Positions 45,236 to 54,540 of a DNA stretch of 60,000 nucleotides are shown one piece after another. The stretch comes from Nymphaea colorata. Taxonomy: Eukaryota; Streptophyta; Magnoliopsida; Nymphaeales; Nymphaeaceae. The notes under the pieces are model-generated. The model made no database searches, was not told the origin of the DNA, and worked only from the letters and a program-made list of their open reading frames with translations. The position numbers were made by a program, and so were the translations under genes. The stretch spans positions 25,001,876 through 25,061,875 of the forward strand of contig NC_045142.1 in assembly GCF_008831285.2 (NCBI RefSeq). The letters are read 5' to 3'. The first letter of the stretch is position 1, and the number at the start of each line of letters is the position of its first letter.

Positions 45236-46040
45236 TAGCGGCACTGGGTGGATTTTGTCTGACTTCAATCACTCAACACTAAGGTCAGGCTGTTTCTATT
45301 GTTATGGAGTTACTTGAAAGCGAGTATTGAAATTCAGACTCCCGTTGTCAACCAATCGATGAACAAAACAAGATCAATCTGTTTTCATAAGGGGAGTGAG
45401 GCCACATCCGCTTTTGCTGTGTCCATTATTTTACATATTTCTGAAGTGTCTTTTGACAGAAGAATGTTACCTTCTTCAGGTGGGATTACCTTGAGGCTTC
45501 ATTGAATAGAAAAGAGTCCGTGACCAAATTTTTCACGATCCGTATCAGGAAGTTTGTAATCGTAGTCCATCAACCACGATATTTCAATTACATCAGAAGA
45601 TCGCTAATGGGTGGGTGGTCTGATATTTATTCGCTACCAGGGGCAACCACATTTCAACTCCTTTGTCTCAAAATACGTGGACCATTCCCTCCTTTTGAGT
45701 CTTCTTTGAAAACTCCCAACATCCACTATTGGCGATCATGCTCTCAATGTCCCCTCCTAACCTGATCCATTCAGTCTTCCTCGTGCATTCCAAAAGAGGA
45801 ATGCTTCATCCACTTCACTGGTTTGTGAGCAGCAGAGTATTCATCAAAGGAAGTGTAGCATTGCATTAGTTTAGATAAACTTTATTCATCAAAGGAAGTG
45901 TAGCATTGCATTAGTTTAGATAAACTTTATGGTTTCACACATCATGCATAGCATATTTAGCTTAAATCTTTATATATTTTTTATTATTGTGGAGAATTTC
46001 GATTTATGATTGTTGTTTTTATTGAAAAAGGGTGACCTCT
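45236..46040. other. non-coding DNA with a copy of a segment repeated at 46938-47060
   Basis: TTTTGTCTGACTTCAATCAC at 45255-45275 and GGAGTTACTTGAAA near 45305 recur at 46975 and 47025, so part of the pseudogene flank is duplicated 1.7 kb away. Otherwise no gene is seen. Confidence 0.5.
45840..45929. repeat. perfect 45-bp tandem duplication
   Basis: TTCATCAAAGGAAGTGTAGC… is repeated exactly at 45840-45884 and 45885-45929. Confidence 0.97.
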
Positions 46041-46044
46041 CTCT

Positions 46045-46314
46045 TTGACTGCGATAGATGACATGATAAGTGGGAAAATCGGGGCATCCTCTTCCATGGC
46101 AATTGTGGAAGAAGCTGCGTCAGTTTTTTTTTCTCTAGGAAAGCCTCATTTGATATCTTGCATGTGTGCTCCTAATTTTGCTACAGATGATCAAGACAAG
46201 AAAAGAGCCAGAATAAAAAAAACTCAAACTTCCTTGGTGGCTTTGATGGAAACAGAGGACGCTCTTATTTTAGTTTGTGAGCTTTTCTTTATACCCAGCA
46301 TGATAAAAAACTAG
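46045..46314 (+). CDS. open stretch of unknown identity, possibly a gene fragment
   Basis: The plus-strand frame reads DDMISGKIGASSSMAIVEEA early on and later DDQDKKRARIKKTQTSLVAL, which look protein-like, but a TTTTTTTTTCTCTAG tract in the middle resembles an intron 3' end, so the frame may join exon and intron. No family recognised. It lies among other broken gene pieces. Confidence 0.3.
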   Translation: MTAIDDMISGKIGASSSMAIVEEAASVFFSLGKPHLISCMCAPNFATDDQDKKRARIKKTQTSLVALMETEDALILVCELFFIPSMIKN

Positions 46315-46579
46315 GCCTCTTTTAGAATCACAGCTCAGGGAGAGAATTATTAATCTCTTAGCCTTTCCTTTATTATCAAGGGAACATAGAATTTTTTACC
46401 CTCTCCAAATAAGATGTCATGTTTCTGTCCCCCAACACCGAAAGAGGAGAGAGCTTTGTATAAAGCCATCATCTGTTCAGAGCAAGTACGGCTGGTTGTC
46501 AATTTCTGCTAGATGTTCTTCAACAAAGGATAAAATGTTGGCTCTTCTAAGTATAAAACCTGATGCAGTTCTGGGCAAA

Positions 46580-46745
46580 GCTGGTGTCCTGAGCTCCCTA
46601 TGCCTGAGATATTGCATGGTTTGCAGGTAGGTTTTCATGCATGTTACACAGTTCAGAGTCATGTGCTTGTTGATTTTTATGGAGATTATGTTGCCATGTT
46701 TGTCTGGTTCTCCTTCATTTTTGCTGGCCATGACCAGCGCCTGTT
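46580..46745 (+). repeat. segment duplicated at 47765-47910 (copy 1)
   Basis: GAGCTCCCTATGCCTGAGAT through GCATGGTTTGCAGG to TTTTTGCTGGCCATGACCAG recurs 1.2 kb downstream with small differences. Confidence 0.8.
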
Positions 46746-47704
46746 ACGGTCAGTGGCGTAGCCACATTGGGGCACATTGTGGCTGGTGTGGGCAAGTTGC
46801 CCATAGCAGCCTCACATAATTAGTTTGATACATATGTTTGATATATTTGATTGTTATACAGGTGTCCCAAAAAAATTAAAGGCATTCAATGAGTGCTCCC
46901 ACCAAAAAAAATTTTTTTGGCTCCTGGCTCCGCTAGTGGATACTGGGAGTAGCTTTTTTGTGCACTACTATATTTTGTCTGACTTCAATCACTCAACACT
47001 AACAGGGTCAGACAGTTTGTATACGGAGTTACTTGAAAACGAGACTTCAAGTATAAGAAGAAGTTGAATAAGAAACTGAAAGTAAACGAGATTTTTGCAG
47101 GTCCATGGATGATGGTTTTTTATGCATTAAGAACAAAATTGTTCAAATTTGTTTTTGTTGACACCATGTGCTTGGAAGACTAGGAAAGTTGTGATGACTT
47201 CTTTCTTTTAATTGCGTACTGTGTCCAAAGGGCCTTATGGTCAGTTGGAACACGAATTTTGGAATGAATAGGGGCATCGGCGTTGGGTCTTCCCTCATAA
47301 ACAGCAACACCAAGGAGAGAGAACACAAAGGAGAGAGAGTAGTCCGGATGAATAGGGGCGTCGGCGTGAAAAATTTAGTGGACAAGACCTTGGTTGGACT
47401 TTCCAGTGGGACAGAGTTAGGAGTCTTTCCCATGTTGGACATGCTGCATTTTTCTTCTAGTCCCCTGAGAGAGCTCTCACAATTTCTCCTTTAGTTGAAC
47501 CCTTGGCAGTCCAATAACCTTAGACATTCTTACCCCTTTAAACATCTTGGCCATGCTAATTATTTTTTCGACACCATTGGGATACATGATGATCTAGGGC
47601 TTAGACCTTTGGCTTACATCGGACTGGAAGGAGTCAAGGGGATATCAGAAGAACAGCCATTCCGATATCTAGGATTTCAGCTCTACTCTTGTGATCTTTT
47701 GTGC
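46746..47704. other. non-coding DNA with short repeats
   Basis: Holds the second copy (about 46938-47060) of the DnaJ-flank segment and two copies of GAATAGGGGC(A/G)TCGGCGT (47266 and 47350). No gene recognised. Confidence 0.45.
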
Positions 47705-47806
47705 ATGCAGGCTATAGCTGCAGTTAAGTCAGCAGAAGGCGTCGAGTTAATTGACTTTGCTCGTCTTCCTGAGCTCACAATGCCTGAGATTGCATGGTTT
47801 GCAGGG
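47705..47806 (+). CDS. candidate exon fragment (…GVELIDFARLPELTMPEIAWFAG)
   Basis: Acceptor TTTTGTGCATGCAG is followed by AIAAVKSAEGVELIDFARLP then ELTMPEIAWFAG, ending near TTTGCAGG. Protein-like, good acceptor, weak donor. The 3' half is duplicated at 46580. Not recognised; may be a piece of the same source gene as the exon at 48450-48657. Confidence 0.35.
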
Positions 47807-48449
47807 GGGCTTTTATGGTTATACAGTTTTAGAGTCCTGTGGTGGTTGATTTTTATGAAGATCATGTGGTGGAGCTCCTTCATTTTCGCTGGCCATGACC
47901 AGCTCCTGCCCTCTATTTGCCAGGAATAGCTTTTTGATATTTTTTCCGACTTCAAAGCACTGAGGCATGGTTTGAAATTTCACGGTTTGTCCTCAGTGGT
48001 GTATGAATGTGGAAAGGGGATCATAATGCAGATAAAGATAGTAGCAGAAGGCAGGTCACAGAGTTGGAGCAAGAAATCTACTTCCATGTTTGACAACCAA
48101 GCCAGACAATAAATGAACACCATGCAAGCAAATTTTGTGTGTGGGTGGAAATGAAACATCACAATTTTGTTGATTCCTGAGCAAGTCTACTTGCACATGC
48201 TTAATGTTTACAGAGACCCTTCTTTTGCTTGCAAAAAAGATATACCTTCAACAAAGTTGCCAGCCAGAAGACCATTTGGTCCTCTGTATATTCTCTAAAG
48301 GAAAACCGTTGAATAATGTGCTTATCACAAAAACAACGAGCAGAAAAATGAAGGTGTTTAATAGAAGACAACTGCAGTGAATGCTCCTGCTTTTGCTTCT
48401 TATTTTGTGAGGAGCAGAGCGTCAACCTCTCACAACTTTATGCAAGCAG

Positions 48450-48657
48450 AAATCTGTGAACTCAGCAGAAGGAGATATGCTGGTGTGTAAATGGGTAGAG
48501 CAACTGCTTGCAAAGGCCTTGGCTCTCCTCGAAAAGTATCTTTCTGAAGTATCACAAGCCAAAGATACTTCTAGTTCTACTGCTTCTTCACAAGCTGCAA
48601 CTGCAGTTTTTACAGTTGGCTCTCTGATCCTTGTTTGCCCTTCTGCGGATCTGAAAG
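48450..48657 (+). CDS. exon fragment resembling condensin-II subunit CAP-D3
   Basis: Acceptor ACTTTATGCAAGCAG precedes KSVNSAEGDMLVCKWVEQLL, ALALLEKYLSEVSQAKDTSS, then SQAATAVFTVGSLILVCPSA and DLK before a GGTATC donor-like site (a further GIIPLLQTL can be read through). The AVFTVGSLILVCPSADLKG-type segment matches my memory of the plant CAP-D3 HEAT-repeat region; this was not searched. CAP-D3 acts in chromosome condensation. No neighbouring exons of the gene were found and a (CT)n run follows, so this is probably an isolated fragment. Confidence 0.5.
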
Positions 48658-48678
48658 GTATCATCCCCTTGTTGCAGA

Positions 48679-48701
48679 CTCTCTCTCTCTCTCTCTCTCT
48701 C
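48679..48701. repeat. (CT)n microsatellite
   Basis: About 11 CT units right after the CAP-D3-like exon. Confidence 0.95.
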
Positions 48702-49346
48702 CACGCCCACATCCACATACAGCACAACCACAACATATACAAAAACATGTTAAGAGTTCAGTTTTGTGATTTCATCCCATGCCTTCATGCAATCACTGTA
48801 TATATACAAAGCCATGAAATTTTCAAGTTTCTCTCATATATCTACCCAATTACATTGAATGGTTTCTGCTACACTTTTAGTGCTCCTACCAAGTGGACAC
48901 CTGCAAAATAAATCTCAGGGTCCTAGAACCAACCGAATCCTCTTGAAGCCTGCCATTTTCCAATTATGTGACTGTGGGCTTATATATTTATTTTCCACAA
49001 TGATTAGTAGTCTAGAAGAGTTGCACAATTTGACAAATTGACTTTGTTTGGCCTATTTACCAGGGGAGATGATTGGATCCCCCACTTTCCTCATGATGCA
49101 CATGCACATTTTTCTTTTTCTACCTTTACAGGCTGTCTATCAAAGGCTGTTGCTTCTTGTGCTTCAATGGTCATATCAACAACTTTTGTAAATGTGAAGA
49201 AGATGCAATGTATGTTTCCACAGGTACGTCTTGTAATTGAATGCTCTAACCCTTGTTCTTCAGGAACTCATGAGTTTGCAGGTGTGTGACACCTGGTATG
49301 GAGGTTTCCTTTCCTAGTTATCTTAGTTCCTTAAGTAAATTGTACA
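48702..49346. other. non-coding DNA
   Basis: Plus-strand frames here (for example around 49140-49230, after an ACAG acceptor-like site) are short and unrecognised. Confidence 0.4.
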
Positions 49347-50775
49347 CAAAATGAGAGTTGAGAGATGGGCTCGAGGCTTGTGTAGTCATTCCTCTCCTCT
49401 GAGTCGTTAATCGAGAGTACCGGGTAGGCATATAGGTGACTTATGTCTGTCCCGCGAAGATAACGACTTATGGACTTTTGTCTCATCGAAGCCCGTAAGC
49501 TGAAACGGGTGGGACATGTGGCAAAGCTACAGATTACCACCAAAGCGGTGGAGCTTCGTAGTAGCCTTTGGGGTGGTGAGGTATTCCCTCAAAGGTGAAG
49601 GTTGGCCTTGAAAAAAAAAAAGAAAAAAAAAATCAAAAAGCCAAATGCAAAAGAAAGAAAGAAAGAAAGAAAAGAAGAAAAACATGAAAAAAAAATGTGT
49701 CTGCCAAGAGATGAAAAGCATGAAGGTTGAACTCGCAGGAATTGAATGTGACAATCTTTCATAGATGTGCGGTTTTGGGGTTAATATCTGCTTTTCTTTT
49801 TTATTACCTAAGATGCCAAGGATGATTCCTTTATGTTCATATTTTGGAAATTGAAAGACATCCCTTCTAGAGATTTGATGGCATTGATGCAAAATCAATC
49901 TTGATGCTTTTTTGGTACTTTGGGTAAATGAAGGTCATATTATTTGCACAACACGAGCACTCTTGCTTATGAGTTAATTGATCGTTTTTGAACTATTTCA
50001 AAGTAAAAACTTGACTTCTCTTGTATATTTGGAGGCTTCCTAGGCGTTTGAACTAACCAATTCCCGTTGGTCTTGAAAGATGTTTGTCATTTCATTACCA
50101 AACCGCTTGTCCATTCATGGAATAGATGAAATTCCTCAAAACCTAGTCCACTCATGGTGAGTGTAATGAATTTTCCATCATTTCCTCTGTCTCAAGAGAG
50201 GTAGATCATTAACTGAGTGTATTCAACATAACCTAGACTTAGGGTTGAATCTGTCATGGAAGGCCTCTTATCTCTTTTCAAAAGAACTAGTCGATTTTGA
50301 ATTGTTACATTTTTGTAAAATTCCATCCGTCGAAGCTGCATGGGATTTATGTCCCTGGGCCCTTCTTGGTTTTAGACCAGGTTTGTACTCAGTTTCTTCG
50401 TGTCTTGTTAGTCGAATAGATGCTTTAGTTAGACATTGTACATGTCCACCATAGGTCAAGGTCATTGGGTTGATTTGTTTTCAGGAGGATCACATTCTGG
50501 TTTAGATAGAGCATTTTAGTTTTGTTGAGTTGACACATTGTTGGTTTGATTTTACGGTAGTTCAATTTTTTCTTTTACTGTCTGCTTTAGTGGTTTTCCA
50601 GCATAATGCTTGTCATGTTTGTTTTTCACTTTCATTGTGAAATGGGTTTGTTTAGGAGCTTTGTTGACTCAGTTGTTTGGTTTTCATTTTTCAATGTATT
50701 TACTCGATTCTTTTGATAAATGAAATCTGATCAAGGTCATGGGTATGTTGGTTGTGTCGCATTCTGATATAGTCT
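49347..50775 (+). repeat. R1 dispersed repeat, copy 4 (plus)
   Basis: From AAAATGAGAGTTGAGAGATG through GAGAGTACCGGGTAGGCATA, the A/G-rich centre (49605-49700), GGATGATTCCTTTATGTTCA and CCTAGACTTAGGGTTGAA to TTTTGATAAATGAAATCTGA near 50712 and GGTTGTGTCGCATTCTGATA at 50748-50768. The last words also end copy 2. Confidence 0.82.
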
Positions 50776-51489
50776 TTGAATTGCATATTATACATTGTTT
50801 AAGTTTGTAGGTTGCTTGGCTGAATGTCTATGATGACAGTATCATCGCATCTAAGGGGTTAGCATGTCAACTGCGAGTTGAAGTCATGCTGTTTTGTTTA
50901 ATAATGCATATCTGTTTTCATTAGTTTTAGGTTTCTGGAGGTAGGAACTGGAACTACTGATGGTGGACTACATTAAGAGTTGAAGGTGGTGTCTCTCGCT
51001 TTCTCTGGCTCTCTCGTACGATACACATTCATGGGTTTAGGATGTACGGAAACTGCAGTGTCATGTTATATTTTCCCGTTCAGGTCAGCTTAACCCGGCA
51101 AGAAATCTGTTGTTTTCGATTATGGGATCTTTTTTCTTCACATTTTTATCTTAGCAAAGTTTTGATTAGCCTTATGAACTTTATGTTTGGAAGAATGCTT
51201 CATTATCTAATAAAATTTTTATTAAACTCTGTTTTCTGTTACTGGGTGCGTGGAGTTGGAATTTCTGATATTTACCTGATTTTTCTGTGATTTTAGCTTT
51301 CTAAAGCTTATTTTGTCTAGTTTCAACTCTCTCTCGTGGTTTGTATAAATCATGTGTTGGTCTAGGAATGAGATTTAGGGTAGGTAACATTGTGGGTGCA
51401 TAGCCTCTTCTTGAAGTGCATACGAGGGGTGGAAACCACTGAAAGAAGAAGCTCGAGAAATGTATGAGAATCCCAAAGCCATATTTTCA
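50776..51489. other. T-rich non-coding DNA
   Basis: No gene seen. Confidence 0.45.
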
Positions 51490-52029
51490 GCCTCTTGAGC
51501 ATGTAAAAGGTGATGAAGCCCATGTTAGACCTCGTAAGGAGTATTTTGTGCTTGAAGAAATCCTAGGATAAGATTGAAGTCTAGTTGGATGAAATTTTCA
51601 TGCACTGAAGGATGTGTGCATTTGTTTTGTTTGATCACTGTACATTCTTGCATATGATGCACTGGTGCCATTATGAAGGACAAGCTCAGGAGGCACAAGG
51701 GTTTGAGAAATGACACAAGGCACAAGGATTTGAGAAATGAGAGGCCTAACAAGTGGATATGGTAAATTCTCACACTCGGTCTCTTTTGTTGGCAAGTTTT
51801 TTGAGATGTCAACACTCTCTAGAGAAGTCGAGTTTTATGAGATGCTTAATGAAGAGACACTCTCTAGAGAAATTTTTTACCCTAATTAGAGCCTGATGAC
51901 GAAAACCCTAATTAGAGCCTGAATGATGAAAACATTGTAGAACCAAGCCATTGACTTAGCCCCTTGATCATGTGAGAGGCGATGAAGACCATGTTAGGCC
52001 TCTTAGGGAGTATTTTGAACCCCTGCAGT
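51490..52029. repeat. older duplicated units related to the 100-bp tandem repeat
   Basis: The CATGTTAGACCTCGTAAGGA... stretch (51510-51620) and the CATGTTAGGCCTCTTAGGGA... stretch (51980-52040) are imperfect copies, both leading to GTTGGATGAAA...TTCATGCA. Between them CCCTAATTAGAGCCTGA is repeated in tandem (51878-51925). Confidence 0.75.
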
Positions 52030-52229
52030 TGGATGAAAGATTCATGCAGTGAAGGATGTGTGATGCATTGGAACATGTGTGATGCATTGGAGCGCAGCCG
52101 CATGGAGATGTTGTCGACCCCAGAAGTCTTGGATGAAAGATTCATGCAGTGAAGGATGTGTGATGCATTGGAACATGTGTGATGCATTGGAGCGCAGCCG
52201 CATGGAGATGTTGTCGACCCCAGAAGTCT
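52030..52229. repeat. perfect 100-bp tandem duplication
   Basis: 52030-52129 and 52130-52229 are identical; the unit begins TGGATGAAAGATTCATGCAG and ends TTGTCGACCCCAGAAGTC. Each unit itself contains two GTGTGATGCATTGG words. Confidence 0.97.
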
Positions 52230-52771
52230 TCACGCTCCATAGATACCCTTGAAGAATTTAGGGTTACACAAAAACTTAATGAGGCTTACCTCTCAGTGAG
52301 ACTCTTTTCCTGGCCTAACTTAGAGTTGGGAGGGTGCTTGGTTAATCGCTTAATTGCAAGTGAACCAGAATCGGTGCTAACAATGGTAGGCACTCGTAGC
52401 GCTTGGAGGACATGAAGAAACTCGCAGCGCTTGGAGGACACGATGAAACTGGTAGAGATTGATGTGCAGATGATGCAGCTGAAAAAAATTGTGGCGCTTT
52501 GGGGCAGAGATTGATAGGCGTGGATACAAAAAAAAAAAATTGCAGAGATTGACAGACGTGTATACAAGGATACAGACTGATGGTGGAGAGGAGATGTCTG
52601 ACAGCACTCTGCAGGTTGACTGGCATGTCGTGACAGGTACTCCATAGTCTAGACTGGCTCTAGCAGCTCTCATCATGACACCTCCAATCCTCCACATAAC
52701 CCAGGTATGAATTCACCCTTGCATCGACCTCCCAAAATGGAGTTTTACCTCTCGGCATAGCAGAGTTTAGT
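52230..52771. other. non-coding DNA
   Basis: Contains two copies of CGCAGCGCTTGGAGGACA-like sequence (52398 and 52423) and an oligo-A tract at about 52529-52539. Could be the left part of the retroelement below. Confidence 0.4.
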
Positions 52772-52788
52772 TGTGGGGGTCGTTTCAT

Positions 52789-52950
52789 AGAACCGGGTTG
52801 GGGAGGCATCTCGGTTTGAAGAACCGAGTTGGAGTGACGCATCAACTTCAAGAACCGGGTTGGGGAGCAACTAGGTTTCAAGAACCAAGTTGGGGAGACA
52901 TCTCGGTTCGAGTTGAGGAGCCTCTCGATTTCAAGAATCAGGTTGGAGAC
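52789..52950 (+). repeat. 33-bp minisatellite upstream of the TATA box
   Basis: Five diverged units of AAGAACCGGGTTGGGGAG plus a CATCTCGGTTT-like spacer. Its place in U3 suggests a promoter-repeat role, but that is inference. Confidence 0.88.
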
Positions 52951-53009
52951 TGTTACAGTCTAGGGTTTGGATCAGGAATCGGGTCTACTGGACTGATCAA
53001 GAAGATCAC

Positions 53010-53017
53010 TATAAATA
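53010..53017 (+). promoter_or_regulatory. TATA box
   Basis: TATAAATA in ATCACTATAAATAAGGG, about 60 bases after the U3 repeats and 140 before the primer site. Confidence 0.6.
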
Positions 53018-53142
53018 AGGGAATTGTGGGGGTCGTTAGGGTTATCGATGAACTAGGGATTTCCTCTGGTGAGGGTTGCTCTAACAGGGTTAGGGCAGTA
53101 TGTGTGGGTGAGTGTTTTCTTGTAGCAGGTGGATGTTAGCTG

Positions 53143-53663
53143 GTGGCTAAAATGGTATCAGAGCCGGTCATCTTCACCAAACCAAACCACCTCTTCACAT
53201 TGTCTGCTGATGAGGATGAGGATCCCGCAGTTCTTGAATCCTTCTGCAAGCAATTGGAGGAAGAGAACCAAATGATGGACAAGTTCACGGAGGCGATGGA
53301 AAGGAAGGTTGGGAAGATCGAGAATCCATGGATAAGAGATTGAGAATGATAATGGCACAGCAAAAGACTTTCAAAGACCTGCTGGAACAATTGCTTAACA
53401 ACTTAGATGGTAAGGTGATCAGAACTGACAACATTCTAGAGTTGTCATACAAGGATGGAGAACAAATAGCAAAGGTAGTGTCCGCCTTTCAAGACGAAGA
53501 GATGGTTAAGGTCTGTCATCAACTCGTTTTTTATGGTAGCAACAATAATTTCCCTTGCGTTGAGGTCATGAAGCAAGAGATTGCAGGAAGTGAAGAGAAC
53601 CTACAAGAAAATGACCATAAAATCGTTAATGTTAATGAAAAAGGAACGAGCCAGATTTTATGA
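53143..53663 (+). pseudogene. gag-like coding region, coiled-coil rich
   Basis: Two overlapping frames: the first reads DPAVLESFCKQLEEENQMMD and KFTEAMERKVGKIE; the second continues MIMAQQKTFKDLLEQLLNNL, KVIRTDNILELSYKDGEQIA and FQDEEMVKVCHQLVFYG. Both are charged and leucine-rich, as expected of a coiled coil. No zinc knuckle or protease is seen. Because it directly follows a primer site it is probably a gag remnant; family not recognised. Confidence 0.5.
53153..53164 (+). promoter_or_regulatory. primer-binding site (initiator tRNA-Met 3' end)
   Basis: TGGTATCAGAGC, exact match to the classical plant retrotransposon primer site, on the plus strand. Confidence 0.9.
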
Positions 53664-54540
53664 AATCTTGGATGTTCGTTCATACTTCATGCCGATTCAA
53701 GTTGGAAAAAGAAATAGTTGGAATTGGGAAGCACCATTTAGGCCATGGGGGCACATTCGTTCGATCACCCAAGAAAGGCACCATTGCCCTATCACCAATA
53801 GTCAAGCGGCAAGGTACGCATAATTCTTCTTATGTTTATGTGGGGTTATCTGCAGAGAGCTAAGTCGCTTTGCTGGAGGCCTCACATGCGAATGGAAGGA
53901 GTGCAAAGCAGCCATGGAACCCGCCATGGGGGAATGGCATGAATAGTCAGGTGATCAAGGAGGAGACGAGGCTGGCAACTCAAAGCAAGATGTAGGGACG
54001 GGAGGGAACGAAGATCTCAGGCACTACTATTTGATATTACAGTTGGTGACCTTTTTCCCTTGGTGAATTGCAATCATGTTCCAAAAGGGGGCAAGTTCAG
54101 CATTGGGCATTCTGTTACCAATGGCAAGTCTATGAGAATCAGGGAAAAGCCTCATAAAAGTCCGAAGGGTCCTTTGAGATCCGATTGCAATGGTTTTGAG
54201 GGATATCAGACCATTGGGGATGAAATCATAGGCCGATTACAAGGAGAGGGGGAGAGGTTGCAGACCAGTGCCCCAGTTCTTGGAGCCAGAAATTGTCACT
54301 CCCAACCTTGACTGGATTACAAGTTTGACTACTTGGAGGAGAAGGATAAAATCATGGTTGGTATGGGAGTTCCTTACTCAAAAATTGATAGGGAGAAGGT
54401 CCTAGTGGCCTGCAAGACGGTACAAGGAGAGCACACCTTCGATGGTAAAGAATGCATATATACTGATATGGAGGGCCACTCTTAAGCTGTGGTGAACCAG
54501 GCAGGGGGCTTAGAACAGTTCATAAATTCCGACATTACCT
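53664..54540 (+). pseudogene. broken continuation of the retroelement coding region
   Basis: Short plus-strand frames (54060-54311 with GGKFSIGHSVTNGKSMRIRE and later DYLEEKDKIMVGMGVPYSKI) look like remnants of coding sequence interrupted by stops. No recognised domain. Confidence 0.35.

Larger units (their letters stand above)
52772..54540 (+). mobile_element. degenerate LTR retroelement (5' part only)
   Basis: A U3-like minisatellite (52789-52950), a TATA box (53010-53017), about 135 bases of R/U5-like DNA, a perfect initiator tRNA-Met primer site (53153-53164) and a gag-like coding region follow in the right order on the plus strand. A clean LTR end (CA) next to the primer site and a second LTR are not found. 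No protease or polymerase is recognisable, so the superfamily is unknown; it may be non-autonomous. Confidence 0.6.

Noticed and set aside
48859-49289. Plus-strand frames after the CAP-D3-like exon as further exons
   Set aside because: They contain no continuation of the HEAT-repeat sequence and no consistent splice phase.
53143-53164. Start codon near 53143 as a host gene start
   Set aside because: It overlaps an exact tRNA-Met primer site and follows an LTR-like promoter, so a retroelement reading is better.
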